Shown one piece after another: positions 47,901-61,069 of a DNA stretch of 64,000 nucleotides. A program made the translations under genes and the position numbers. The notes under the pieces were generated by a model. That model was not told the DNA's origin and did not search any database. It worked only from the letters and a program-made list of their open reading frames with translations. Source of the stretch: Climacium dendroides (lineage: Eukaryota > Streptophyta > Bryopsida > Hypnales > Climaciaceae); NCBI GenBank assembly GCA_950106755.1, contig OX467084.1:37761213-37825212 (forward strand). The letters run 5' to 3'. How positions within the stretch are numbered: the stretch's first letter is position 1; each line of letters begins with the position of its first letter.

Positions 47901-49764
47901 AGTGTGCTCAACATTAAGCGTCATGGCGTTCTCTAATCTACTTCTATGCATCTGTGGGAAAGTGCCTGCTAGCAGCTGTATCCATCTGGTGCAATTGAAC
48001 CATGTAATGTAGAGAGCTTGTTTTTTTTTATGGTGCAGATGGCTCTACGTTACTGAAGAGGACATCAAGAATTTGCCTTGTTTTCAGGTTCGCCCATTTT
48101 CTTGATTTCTAATTCTTCGGAATCTTTTTCTTGGAAAGCATCGCATGTTGATTTTTCATTCCCGAAGTCTGGTGCGTGCATGATATTTTGTTCGCCCTGC
48201 GGTCTCTGAAGAATTTGTCGCGTGTGGCCCCTCTCTGCAGTCCTTGAATTAAGCGAAGGTTGCTCATTCCTGTAGTTCCACTGGTGTGTGCAGAATGAGA
48301 CGCTTATTGCTATCAAGGCTCCTCTTGGGACCACTTTGGAAGTGCCGGATCCGGATGAGGTATTTCTTCTTCCGTGAATAAACCATCAGACTGGCTGTGA
48401 CTGTTACTTGTGCCTTTCTTGTAATTCATGTTCGCGGCAGGCTGTGCGCAGTCGATGTCGTGTGTCAGAATTCCGCTGCTTAAAATTTTTCATCTCTTCT
48501 TAAAATGTTTTGGGGAGGAGGGGGATCATACCTGTGTTTAATGGTGTCGTGTTGATTCTGAAATTTCGCTTTGTCAGGCCGTGGAGTACCCTCACCGTCG
48601 GTTTCAGATTCTGCTTCGCAGTTCGATGGGTCCCATCGACTTGTACCTTGTCAGGTTGGCTCTGTTCCTCTTTGGTGCACTTTCATGCTCATCAAGGCTT
48701 GTACGGCTCCCCCGAATCCTTGTAGCAAAGTTAAGATGATGAAAAGTGTAGAATCTGATTGCATGCCCTGTGTCTTTGAACTTGTCTGCAACAGCCGTTT
48801 TGAAGCGAAGTTCGATGATATGAACTCCACTGAGGTGCCTATGGAGGTTGGCCACCACGTGCATGACGTTGCGGGTCCGCCCTCGTCTGCCACTGCGATG
48901 GACCATCCAGAAAGCATGGGCATGGTGCATCAGGAGTCCGGCTATAGCTTGCCGGATTTGGGCCCCCCGATGAGCCATGATTCCGCATCCCCGAGTGGCG
49001 AGCCCAGCCATTCTGAGCAGACTCATCCCGACTTTGGCGGGGGCATTATGAGAATAGCGCCTGCGGAAGTGAATGTAAGTTGCTTACTGTCATGTGTGTA
49101 AACTGTAGGCCCTGAATGTGAAGTTGTTGATATGGGACTTGCGGATGTTGCACAGCAAGACGCTGCGAAGTTATTGACCTGGATAAGGCATTTAATATTA
49201 AATTACTTCGATTGATGGTTGTTGAACCCCTGCTTGTATGTTGTTCCTTCATGTTCGGTGCTTGAAAACTTCGAAGTCTTCTCCTCCTTGTAGCTTTTCT
49301 GACTCCAGCGTCAGTCCGGTGCATTGTTTTTTTATCTCGACTCTTTTCTGTTGGCTGATGTTTGGTATCCTATTGCAGACGGACACAGACTACTGGTTGC
49401 TCTCGGATGCGGGTGTTGGCATCTCCGATATGTGGAGAAGTGATCGTATCCTTTTCCGAAGCGAGTCGTTGCTTCCTTTGTTTCTCTTGACATTCGAGCA
49501 CATCTCTTGTTTCATATTCTGTGTCACCGTGCTTTTGGTGTGTATGCCTATGTGTTTGACGAGGTGTGGATATTTCTAGAACTGTTTTTTGCTCGTTGCT
49601 TCTGTCTGCGTATTCCTTGACTTTTCTTTGTTTCTGCAGCTTCCAATGCCATGTGGGATGAAGTGGTGAGACTGAATGCAGAATTTGGAATCGAGAACAT
49701 GGGGTCCCCTCGACCGCACACTCCCCCATCCAGCAATGCCCTTGAAGTGGATCCCGTGAGCTGA
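44910..49764 (+). CDS. E2F: E2F transcription factor (E2FA/B/C type), 14 supported coding exons
   Basis: Exons: 44910-45005, 45343-45526, 46369-46428, 46601-46686, 46901-46989, 47146-47200, 47634-47686, 47811-47861, 48039-48087, 48294-48359, 48578-48654, 48795-49074, 49379-49445, 49640-49764. All junctions are GT-AG and in phase; they total 1338 nt, giving 445 aa. The winged-helix DNA-binding domain spans about residues 107-173 ([14 protein letters not shown] through [19 protein letters not shown] to NRIRWKG). A leucine-rich coiled coil for DP dimerisation follows at about 173-241, then the marked box ([40 protein letters not shown]) at 242-290. A variable Ser/Pro-rich stretch leads to the C-terminal RB-binding motif [19 protein letters not shown] (383-401) and SPRPHTPPS. 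With DP it binds TTTSSCGC sites and controls S-phase genes. The presence of an RB-binding tail excludes the DP-independent E2FD/E/F (DEL) class. Start uncertain; see upstream extension. Confidence 0.93.
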
Positions 49765-50659
49765 GCATTCGTGCTTGTTTCACCTTCTCGGCTCCAGCTT
49801 CCTGCTCGAGGGATTACGTCGATGGCCGTGGTGTTGCTTGACGCTTGACTCCACGTGCACATCTTCGACACTGGTCGTGCGTCCCCCCCAAGAAGGGACC
49901 AACCAATCTTTCGAGGAGCAGTGTCAGTCGACGTGCCGAAGATCTTCATCGCTTGGATTTGCGCTTGTGCACGCGGTTGCCAGCTGTTTTTCTCGGCTTT
50001 GGAAACCTTATTTTTCCAGCTCAGCCGAGTTGATTCTGCCGGTGCTTGTAGAGATTCATTGGTTGGGGCCCTTTTTCCTTGATTTGGAATAAGTATGTGG
50101 CCCTCTTTAGAGTGCAATGACTGACATGCGTTCTCTTTGGTAAAAGTGAAGAAGAGTTCCTTCTGTGTGTGGGGTTTTCCCTACCAATTGCAGGAAGATG
50201 GAAGAGCCAGTCATTCGTTTCTTGATTCTTTGGTAAAGCTCCGTCTGCGTTTGACATTTTCATTGCCTTTCATGGCAGGTGGGACGCTAGTTTCCAGGTT
50301 TCTTTCTGCGTTCAGATCTGCGGCAGTAATGTGGGAACCACAGCTCTCACAATGCTCGCTGTTCCATTCGTTTTCTGTGTTTTTTCGTGTCCATTGCACG
50401 TGTGAGGTACGAGAGATGAGCTTTTTGACATGTGGGCTTTAGTTTGCCATTGTGGGAGTACGGGTCTACACAACCACAATGAGTGGCAAATGGCGAGGAA
50501 ATTATATTGTTGAACCTGTGTTCTCCACGTTGAATTGCTCTTGTCGAGGGCAATTGTGGAGTTACTAGATCTTTATTGCCCGTTCTGTCTGATGATATGT
50601 TGCTGTGTTCAGAAATGTTGTACGATTTATACTGTAGTGAATTTTATTCCAGTTCAACA
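49765..50659 (+). other. Probable 3' UTR of E2F and downstream GC-moderate sequence
   Basis: Composition stays close to that of transcribed sequence until about 50650 and then falls to the AT-rich background. There is no further conserved exon; open frames here lack homology. The transcript end cannot be placed. Confidence 0.4.
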
Positions 50660-52458
50660 TTATTTGAGGTAACTGGGACACCATTGTACCGGGTGAATTC
50701 ATGGGTGGCTTATTTGGAGGCGTAAAATGAAAGGAGACAAAGCAGGAAGGATGATGCTACTCTTCAATGTGTAGGGGAGAATGAAGAGTCTGTAGTAACT
50801 GAAAAGTATTTTTTTGTAATGCAATTATGTGTTTACATGTGCAAAAATTATTCCTGTAGGGAATGGGAGGAAATGATTTACTGTGAGCTGCTTCTGTAAG
50901 ACTTTCAGATATTCTGACTTTTGGTGTTGGGCAATGTCCGACGAAGAGGGAATTATGCGAAGTGAATGGCTGAAGAGGAGGGTATAAACTGATCAGTTTG
51001 ATTAACAGACCTGATGGAGATACCACAATTGTAAATTACTAAGTTGTTCTAGATTGCTCTAACGAATTTTCCTGTTCACATCTCCTGCCTGCCTAAAACA
51101 TCTCCAAGAAATAATATTAGGTTTGCCAACTTAACTTTGGGATGAAGCTTACTAATTATAGATAACGATATGGATGGAAGTACATGTTGTGTGCTTGGGT
51201 GTTGAAAGAAGGGATGCCTTTTATGAAAGACTTGGGGGCTCAACGTGCAAGTTGCTCTACTGAGATAGAATGTAAATGACCCATGTGACATTTACTAAAC
51301 TTTTGAAGTTCAATAAAAAGCATAGCAAAGAAGTAATTTTGGTGTTTTTAGAAAAAGTCTATTTCAAGTACCAAAAATGTGGACTAGAAATTATAGTTAA
51401 TGATAAAAATGGCCATTGCAAAATTTGATTGTTTAGTAGGTTGATGGAGATGAGCTATTGAAGGCAATGGCTTTTACATTAGAAATTCATTCTAAAAGAA
51501 CTTTAGAATAGATTTTGAGAACCTTTATATAAATTGATTATGACTATGGCTTTATACTTTTTTATGACCTCAATTTAGAATCTAATATGTCAAGGCACTT
51601 ATTGATTAAACAATTATAATCTTTTAATCTACAAGTAATATTGGTATGTTTTCTTTTTGTATGTGATCTACATTATGTTATATGTAAATTTGTGTAGTTA
51701 TAACTTATAATACCTTGAACTTCTTGTTTAGTTCTAAATAAGTTCCAAGAAGTTCAATAAGGCCAAGTAGGAATTAAATCCAACTTGGTCTTTGTATTTT
51801 ATGGAAGAATGAATGTCATACCAAAGATAATACATTGCACACTTCCAAATTTATCATAGCTTACTTATATTGAAAGGTTGCTATTCTATACAAGATCATT
51901 ACTCATACAACAATACTAGTGTGTGAGCATAGAGAGGTGAGCCTGCTAGTCTTGAATCTAGTTGTATAGATATATACCTACAATTATTTGAAGGTGTCTA
52001 TAACAAATAATACCAAATTTGTAATTTTTGCGCTTGGCCATATAAAATTGCACCTATGAACTGTAGGAGTGAAATTAAGCTCATCACCAACAAGGGGAGG
52101 ACAATTGTCTATTTTTTTTTTTAATTTGAAAAAACCATTGAAGGAGACCCCAGTTTTTTTTTTTGCAATGGTTGCATTTTTGTAGATTTAGTTCTTTCTA
52201 TTTATTGTGCAACATTCATGGTATTTTTTTATGAACACATTCAAAACTTAACAACTTTTGTAATGCATTTCAATTTTAATTAAACATTATTAACTAATCA
52301 TAGAAACTTTTATTACAATCACATATTACTTTATACTATATAGTGTAATATATTGTAGTAGGTCTAGCTTAATTCTCTTGCTACCATGTTTTTGTACTAA
52401 ATGCACAATTGTAGTACATTCTATTGATCATAAAAAATAAACTCAATATGAACCAATG

Positions 52459-53845
52459 TCATTCTTTAATTGTTTGTTGTCCAAATCCTCCAATTGCATC
52501 GCAATGCACTTCAACAAATGGGGTTTTGCTAATGCTGGGATGCTCACTTCCTTCTCCGTTACTTCTCCATGCATTGATACATTGTTGTCTTGCATGAATC
52601 CACTCCTTGGTTCTTTTCGCTATGTCATTCCAAGAGAATATAGTTGCTTCTTTCTCTACCCATCCGTCTTGCCATCCATGCCTTTCAATAGATGGCTTCC
52701 ATGATGCTTCCATACAATTTGCATATCATTCTTTGCTTGAGCTTCCTTCTCTCCTCACTCTTGCCCTCAGAATTGTCCAATACCTTATAACCTTCATCTT
52801 TGTTGCCCACTTTTGTGGACCAAACTCCAAGACTTTCTCCACATAAAACGGCACTTCCACTCTTATTTCAATAGTCTCCACTGTAGGAGCCACAAATTGT
52901 CCAACTTCAAGGTCCTTTTTCAGTTCAAACACTAGAAATGGATCTTGATCTTCATTAGCGCTACTTATTGCAATTGCCTCTCCCCTTCATGTATCCTTCT
53001 TCTTCTAGGAGCCCTTGTCCCTGCAACTTGTATTGGTTTTTTTCTTTGTGGACCAAAGTAGCCTTGAGCTTGTGGATTTGGCATTGTGGCCATGATTGAG
53101 TCCACTACTAGTCACATTGTATTTGGTTTTTCCTCTTCATGAGGAACATGAATTACCTCAACATTCTCCCCTTCATTTTCTACAATGGTCAATGGCTAGA
53201 ATGGCATGTTCATATGTGTAGTTCTATCAAATACTTCATGAATTCTTTTATCTTCAATATTACTCCGAGGTTGTTTAGGCTCAGTGGGAGAATAATGACA
53301 CAGACGGAAGTACGGAGGATAGAAAGAGAGACCAAAGATGACGTGGCATAACCTCATTGGAAAGAACTGGAACTCAAGTTCCCGCAGAGACGGACGGACG
53401 GATGGACTTAAAACTTAAGACTCAGTTGGACTTGGACTTTAGTTGCGACCAACGTGGTAGACTTCATGGGACAGCAGCAGCAACAATCAGACGTCGAGGG
53501 GGAAGCCCATGACGTCACAAGCCTCACTTCACGCAAGCTAGGCTTCGCTAACTTGGTGTTAAAGGGTGATGTTTGCAATGTGAATTCGGTCCAAAATTAG
53601 GTCTAATGTGCATTTTTCTCTCAACACATTTATCCTTGTAAATGTTAAAATCTTCTAATGCCCTCAATTCCCTTTCATCTACTACAGTCACTTCTGTAAG
53701 AGCTGATTTCTCTGTCATACTAGGTAAGAACTGCAAGCACATGTGTCCTTCTACTAGTCCCTACATGTCCTTGTTGAAGTGCTTGTGTGCCATAATTTTC
53801 CTTTCATGTGAATTACTTCTTTCATTTCATTATACATTATCATAG
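52459..53845 (-). pseudogene. Disrupted coding region of unknown identity
   Basis: On the minus strand a protein-like frame runs through KSALTEVTVVDERELRALED, then after a ~270 bp GC-rich interruption (about 53285-53555) continues EPKQPRSNIEDKRIHEVFD, VENEGENVEVIHVPHEEEK, MATMPNPQAQGYFGPQRKK, and after a frameshift VGQFVAPTVETIEIRVEVPF and FGPQKWATKMKVIRYWTIL. Two in-frame stops (near 53200 and 53120) interrupt the second part. Residue use (acidic and basic stretches, few Cys) looks coding, unlike the AT-rich shadows around it. I do not recognise the family; a transposable-element protein or a captured gene fragment is possible. Confidence 0.4.
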
Positions 53846-54680
53846 ACTTAATTAAACATAAAGAGTAATAAAACAAATTGGACTTCATTTGTCCACCCTC
53901 AAGGATTGTAACATACTTTTGGAATGAAAACAACATCAAAATGCAATGTATAAAGTCTCCAACAAAGAGTGCTTTACACAAGAAAAATATATGCACTAAC
54001 ATCATGAAGAAACTTTGATACTCCTAATTTGGATTGAATGCTACATTTTCTATTGCTAGAACTACCATTCAGAACTAGAATTCAAAATTTATTGTTTCAA
54101 GTTGTCTTCATCAATATAGCAAGTTTCTATTAAAGAAAATGAAAATTTCATTTTAAAAAAATCGTTTACTGTATTTTTTTTTCTAATTAAAATTGACTTA
54201 CAGCAAAATACTCGAGATTTTTTTCCTACATGTTATTCTACAAATGTTCAAGAAACATCAACAAATGTGCATTTTTCAATATTTTCAAAAACATAATGTA
54301 GAATTTTTTTTGAGTACAAAGACTTCAATGTCATGGTAATACATTCCCAAACGGTATGATCTCCTTATTTCTAAATATTTTCTTAGGATGGGTGCTTCTC
54401 ATTTTGATCTACATATGAAGCTTTGTTTCATACCATTCTAAAGAAAATTGAAAATGTTAGAAGGATTTTTTTGATTTGGATGTCAAATCAGACGGCAATT
54501 TTTTTTTTAATTATTTTTTATGTATAGTTAAGATTGATACCTACTTAGAAAAAATTGAACGATTGAATTCCAATTAATGAGGTAGAATATATGAGAAATT
54601 CTATTTAATGGACATTGAAGTTAGAAAAAATATATGAAGTCGTTCTTTGTTCTCAACTTTGAAAATTTTCAACTAAGAAC

Positions 54681-54855
54681 CTTGGTTGTCACATTGGGTG
54701 TGTTGGGGTCATCGGATGTCCCGGACGGACGGACAAACCGGACGGGACGGACAGACCGTCCGTCCACTGTGACATTCCTAGGTTGTCACATCGGGCGGGT
54801 TGGGGTCATTGGACGTCCCGGACGGACGGACCGTCCGTCCACTGTGACAACCTAG
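54681..54855. mobile_element. 175 bp hAT-type MITE with 8 bp target duplication
   Basis: CTAAGAAC flanks both sides (54673-54680 and 54856-54863), an exact 8 bp duplication as made by hAT transposases. The TIRs are CTTGGTTGTCACA and, reverse-complemented, CTAGGTTGTCACA. The interior is two tandem units (about 95 and 76 bp) rich in CCGGACGGACGG, including a 10 bp-armed palindrome GGACGGACGG-A-CCGTCCGTCC, strongly GC-rich in AT-rich surroundings. Confidence 0.85.
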
Positions 54856-55405
54856 CTAAGAACATAAATAAAAGAGACTAATTTTTTAGTAGAATATTTT
54901 CACAATTGGAATCAACAATTATCAAATTTTTCCAAAAATTATTAGCACATTAGTTATATCTTTCATTTAGAAACTCCTTCAAATTTACAATTTTAATGAA
55001 AATGAATCTGAAAGTTTCTTGGAATACATTTCTTAATACATATTTTCAACCCATTTTTTAATAAATTGACTAAAATGCTAAAGTAGTAGGACATACTTGT
55101 TTTTTTCCTAAAAGTGTTGGAAGACAACTTCATCTTCTAGAAAGACTAGAAAAGCCTACATTTTGAAGTGCTACAAATTGAACTTGCAACTAATGGAAAT
55201 ATTGATTGAAACATTCTGGAACAATGAACTCAAAGAAGTTGATTAGAAAATCAAATGGTTGGTTTAATTTAAAAATAGATGAAGAATTTTCCCTTCTTTT
55301 AGGATCAAGTATTCTAAAACAATTTTTGAACATCTAAATAGAATGGTTTAATCCTTCAAGAACTGTTTTGAAGTATTTTGAATAATTGAACTATACTCTA
55401 TTATT

Positions 55406-55443
55406 CAAGAACTGTTTTGAAGGATATTTCAAAACAGTTCTTG
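55406..55443. repeat. Perfect 16 bp-armed hairpin
   Basis: CAAGAACTGTTTTGAA, a six-base loop GGATAT, then the exact reverse complement TTCAAAACAGTTCTTG. A third copy of the arm (CAAGAACTGTTTTGAA) lies about 50 bp upstream. No T-run follows and nothing nearby is a gene, so a terminator role is not suggested. Confidence 0.85.
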
Positions 55444-55600
55444 TAGGATTGAACTGTACCATATTATTTTTTTGACCTACTTTCTAGAGTTTCCATTTTT
55501 AAAATGGATTAAAATATTTTGAATCCCTATTGCTTTCTTAATATCCTTATATACAATCAATGTAATCTTTCATTTTATAAGTGTCACTATTATGTTCTAT

Positions 55601-56110
55601 CACTACAACAATGGCAGTGTTTTATGACTGTAGAATTCTGACTGAGGATGACTGGCGACTGTTTGTAGTCATATTCTTGGAGGCCAAAACCTTCTGTAGA
55701 AATATGACTACAAAATATGATTGCCAATCATATGTTTACTTTGTACTTTATATGTGTATACTATACGCCCATCGGGAACACTAAAGTATTTTATAGGGAA
55801 TGAGTGGGAACATGTTTAGGGAACGCTCAGTCATATTACCAATTATATTTTGCAGTCATATTTCCTTGGTAGTTATTTTTTTTCTTCGGATAGCACAATG
55901 AAAATTTAGGCAATTCTAGTGGTAGCCGAGTGCCCAATCACAATTTTGCTTCAGTCATTTTTTGTCAATCATATTTTCTAGTTATATTTTTCGGCCAGTC
56001 ATATTTTTTGTTAGTCATGTTTTTTTTTTAATCATGTTTTTTTTCTTATTTATATTTTGAAATAATTTTTTTTGTTAGTCACATTTTCTAATCATGTTTT
56101 TATGTATAAT
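55601..56110. mobile_element. Possible CACTA element left end with AGTCATATT subterminal motifs
   Basis: Starts CACTACAACAATGGCAGTG, a typical CACTA terminus. The following 500 bp contain about ten copies of AGTCATATT or close variants in both orientations, the kind of clustered subterminal motif that CACTA transposases bind. No matching right TIR was found. Confidence 0.4.
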
Positions 56111-57315
56111 GCATTGCATTTAGGCCTCCAAGCTGTACATTGTCACATATAAAAGAAGAACGCAATAAAGAGCAACAAACAATTCAATGACATTACTATG
56201 TCTACGTGGTTGTTAAAAGTATGACCACGACTTTCTGCATAGTTCATCATTATAAATACGTTGTTTGTTCTTTACATAAATAGACCTCCACCTACAAGTT
56301 GTCCACTACATTCAAAATTTCCTACAATTTCTAAGAACTTGCATTCTCAGGCTTTCTATGCATTGTATAGATTGACCAAAAAAAGCTTTGAAGACAACAA
56401 TTTTGAAATTTTCGTAGTTGACAACGGACTTTGAACATAGTTATTTGTATATGACACTCTTCTACTAATTATAGTACACTATATTTACAAACATACACTT
56501 CACATTTCCTTCTGAAATCCAAATGCAAATAATAATTTGAACAAACATTTTTTTCCAAATGTATTACCATTGCTCCTAAAAGCACAGGGTTGTATACATT
56601 CACGTTCCCAATGGAAAGAATTGTGAGTTTGTTTTTATAAACAATACTTATGAGAACCAAGAATTAATTGTGCTTCAAATACATAAGTGATGGAAAACAC
56701 TATTCATAACTTCATAACTTCATGTAAACATTCAAAATTGAAATTTGTTTATTTTCCTAAAGTTCATAAACCACTACCAAGGCCACTACTACTTATATAA
56801 CATTGCAAACAAAATTACTTCAATTGTTTGAAATACAAATTTACATTGTTTGAAAAATTGAATATTTAATTGTTGGGACACATTAAATTTGAACTGTACT
56901 TGCATTATTGCAAAACAAAACTTTGTTTCCAATCTTTGGGTTCATGATGTTCTCATACTATTTTGTACTATGATCAGGTTGCTCTACTATTCTCTCATTC
57001 AAAATTAAAGAAATTCTCCTTCAAAATAAACTTCAACAACTACAATATATGCATACACTGGAAAAGAAACTTCCAAAACTTAATTACCAAAACTTCCAAA
57101 ACTTAATTACCGCATTCACAACGTAAAGAGTCTAAGAGAAGTCAATAATTTAGAGGTTTGATATAAACTTGACATCAATACATATTTTTTAGGGCTATAC
57201 ACCTAATATTTTATAATTCAATGTACTCTACAATTACAAATAAATCTACATTGCTATTTATTACAACACTTTGTTTATTTATAATATACTTCTGGGTCAA
57301 ATTTCTTGGTCCCTA

Positions 57316-57397
57316 ACTTACAAATACAAATTTCAACTAATAGGTGTTGCATATTTACTTACAAATACAAATTTCAACTAATGGGTGTTGCATATTT
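57316..57397. repeat. 41 bp tandem duplication
   Basis: Two head-to-tail copies of a unit starting ACTTACAAATACAAATTTCA and ending GTGTTGCATATTT, with one visible difference. Confidence 0.9.
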
Positions 57398-60300
57398 TTT
57401 CCCAAATACCGGTTTTCATCCTTTTCTTTTTCATTATTTTATCCCTTCCCTTTCAAACCACTTTTTTAAGGTTCCCAATAAATAAAGTACTATATGATTG
57501 TACTTATAACCAAACAAATATATTTACAAACTTTGAACAATCTTGTCAAACAACTTCTTGCTAATCTTCTCTAGTACATTATATTAACAATAATAAGTGC
57601 AATAACATTATATTAAATCAAATTTGATGATAGATTTTGAAAACTCTAAATTACTTCAAAAGACTTCACAAATATCTTTTGGAAAAACACAACCCCTCTC
57701 TCCAAGAGTCATGGATAATTTTTATAAATATTGTGTCGTTTTTCTTCCATCTTTTCTTTAAAAACATAAATTATCCAATCTCAAAAATTTCTTTCCCCTA
57801 CATCTCCATGCCTCTCTGTTCTTGTAAACTTAAAATCTAATAGATGGTATTCATCATTATCCTATATTAATTTATCCCTAAAGGACCATTGTGACAAATG
57901 GGATTTTGTCCAAATATATATAGTTTCAATTTATGTCCTTATTTTTTGAAACCATTTTTGATGTTAGAAAAATTGATTAGCTTTGTGGAAATATAATTTT
58001 TCCACAAATTCAAGCCTGGGAACAAAAATTGTATCAAAATAAGCTCATAACAAGGGAGAGGGGGAAACGAACACAACATTCTAAATATTATTATTTTTTA
58101 ACATCTTCTTCTAACATAGATTATATTGTTGTTTATATAGAAAGATCTGATTCATTCTATTTGGATTTGTTATGAGAGAGTTATAAACACTCTTGTTTTT
58201 CAAGGAACTTGATCATCTTCTTGGAAAAGTACTTGTAGGTTTCATTCTATAATGCTATTTTTACATACCTCAAAGAGAAAATGTTTGATATGGTTTAGTT
58301 TGGTTTTTAGAATAATCTTACCATTGGGATGAGTGCAATTCTACACACTGCATATTACATTTAATTTTTCCTTACATTTCAAGTACAATAAATACATCGT
58401 ACCCTATCTTAAATCTCACATGCTTTCTAATGAGTGTACTAATTGACTTCCCTAGGCACAGAAGACCTCCACTATTTATGAATACAAGCTTCAACAAAAT
58501 AACAAATTATAAATCATGTGATTGAAGAATGAAATCAATCATCCTCCATGTTTGGAATATATACCAAATAAGGTTGCACCTCTAAATTGCACTTCACTGT
58601 TGCTATTTTGAAAAGCACCTTGCTTTTATATATCAATTCTCAATTGTTGTCCAATGATAAAAAAAATCTATTAGAAATTTTGTTAAAACTTGTTAATATT
58701 TGCATAAAAGATACTAGCAATTACAAAAAAATGCCGTAGGAAAAAATTATAAAATTGTTTTCATTTAATGTAAGTGAGAAAATAACAAAGTTTTGTTGTT
58801 TAAATAATCAAATAATGGTTAAGTTTGGGAATCATCTAAGAGTGCATGATGAAGTTTCTATAGAATTGAACATTTGTTACTCTTTCAATTCCATTCCAAT
58901 TCTTGCTTTACACCCTATACACATTTAACACTACAAGATTAAAGTGTCTTTCTTGACGAGTTATTTTACATAGCATGATTTTTTCATAGAGAACGATCAC
59001 TGATAATGACATAAGTAATGTTCAAGTCAACTAAAAGAATACTACTGATGTTGACGAAAAATTCTTGGAGTACTTTGTACTAATTTTTTCAAAAGATAAA
59101 TGTAGGTTTATACAAAAAATTTAGAGATTCCATCAATAATAGTATGTAATCAAATTTGACATGTACAATTCTGTAAAATAGATAATTACCAAAGTTTGCA
59201 CTAAATTTTTTTGTCTTAAAGCACATAATCAAAATTCTAAAGTATAGTTAGTACTAATATAGAGATTAATTTAAAATTTAGTGGACAACATCTTATACCT
59301 AACTTCTTCTAATAAAAAAAAATTATACTTTAACTAAAATCTACATCTTGAGACTTGCAGATAGCAAGAGCGAGAGAAAAAAATAGGAAATAACAAAAGA
59401 AAACAATAAACATCCAAAAATAAAAACTCCAACCACAAGCAAATCTAGCAAGAAAATAAACTACAAAGATATCAATGAACCAACAACTTCATAAAGAAAT
59501 AGTGCCTAAAACTAACAATGTTTGGTATTTAAGAAAAAGAACAAGCTACTACTAGACTTACTAGATTGATACTATTAAACAGAAAAAACCAACAATTGAA
59601 TAGGGAAATGAAATACTATGAACGAAAAACACACTTACACGAAATGTAGACATGCTAAGAAACGGTTTGGGGTAACCAAATTTGAAATGGATGAGGTACT
59701 TTCTACATTTTCAGAGTTCCTATTTCTTTGGCTAAAACATTTAGGCATATTTTGTTGAAGACACAATTCTCTATCAGTTTAATTAAAGATCCAAATACTA
59801 GGAGAGATGTGCTATGATTGTCAATTGTAATGGACTTTAAGTTCCTAAAATAAAAAGTACACTCGGGGGTTATTTTGCCATTGGTTAATCATATTTTTGC
59901 ATGTGAAAATATTTTATGAAAGTCACACTACTTCAAATTTGTACACCTTCAAATACGGTTGTGCCCGCATGAATTTCTACAAAATTAAAATAAAATTTTG
60001 TAGTCATACTAATTTCATAGGTGACACTAAATAATTCTCCTCGTCCATCCCTTCACTTACAAACTACTAAGACAAATCCATCGATTATATTTCTCTGACA
60101 AATTGAGTGCCATACATTAGAATTGTATACTTCCGCATTGGTTGCATTGATTCAATGCCATCATACATGCCTTTGCACTTCACTCAATGCTTGCTTAGAA
60201 TAAAATAGTACAATACGAGGTTCTAAAATGGCTTAGGCTCTAAAATGGTTGCCTTCCTTAAATGTACACTACTTGTACTTGATTTTTCATAGCCTTTAGC

Positions 60301-60459
60301 AATGTACATACAGACATTGCACATTTGAAGAGGTAAGCCATTTCAAAGTCCAATGCCTATTCAACTTCAAAATTTTATAACTAATTCTACAAGACTTGAA
60401 AAAATATGAAACAATTTAGATTAGATGTCAATACCACTTGAGGAAGTGATCCATTTCAA

Positions 60460-60760
60460 AACCCAATGCCTCTTCAACTTCAAAATTTTATAACTAATTT
60501 TACAAGGTGAGTCCAATGCTTGTTCATCTTCAAAATTTTTAAACTAATTCTACAAGGTGAGCCCAATGCTTGTTCATCTTCAAAATTTCATAACTAATTC
60601 TACAAGGTGAGCCCAATCCCTGTTCATTTTCAAAATTTTATAACTAATTCTACAAGGTGAGCCCAATGCCTATTCATCTTGAAAATTTTATAACTAATTC
60701 TACAAGGTGAGCCCAATGCCTGTTCATCTTGAAAATTTTATAACTAATTCTACAAGGCTC
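60460..60760. repeat. 50 bp tandem repeat, six units
   Basis: TACAAGGTGA recurs at exactly 60501, 60551, 60601, 60651 and 60701, with TACAAGGCTC at 60751. Each unit has TAACTAATTCTACAAGGTGA and CCCAATGCYTGTTCATCTT. A longer sequence containing AATATGAAACAA borders the array on both sides (about 60388 and 60751), so the array expanded inside a duplicated block. Confidence 0.92.
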
Positions 60761-61069
60761 AAAAAAATATGAAACAACTTGAGCTAGATATGAATTCCAC
60801 TTGTCTTTCAAGTTAAATTTACTACAAAATATTTCAAGGTGTTTCACCTCCCTTGAATTGAGGTTCAACCCTTGATGGTCCACTTTTCAACCTCCTACCT
60901 TACTCCGTCCTCTCTTTGAATTGCTCAATTGTTCAAGCACGGTCGGTCAAAGGCCAAATCATCTAGTGACATTAGTGCTTTGCTCAAGTCACCAGAATCC
61001 AAAAATGCACACACCAGGTAGCTCCTATGTAACATAAGTAGCTGCCAAAAATTTGGATGTTTAACACAA

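Noticed and set aside
55406..55443. Transcription terminator
   Set aside because: Perfect hairpin but no adjacent gene, no T-run, and an intrinsic terminator is not expected in nuclear plant DNA.
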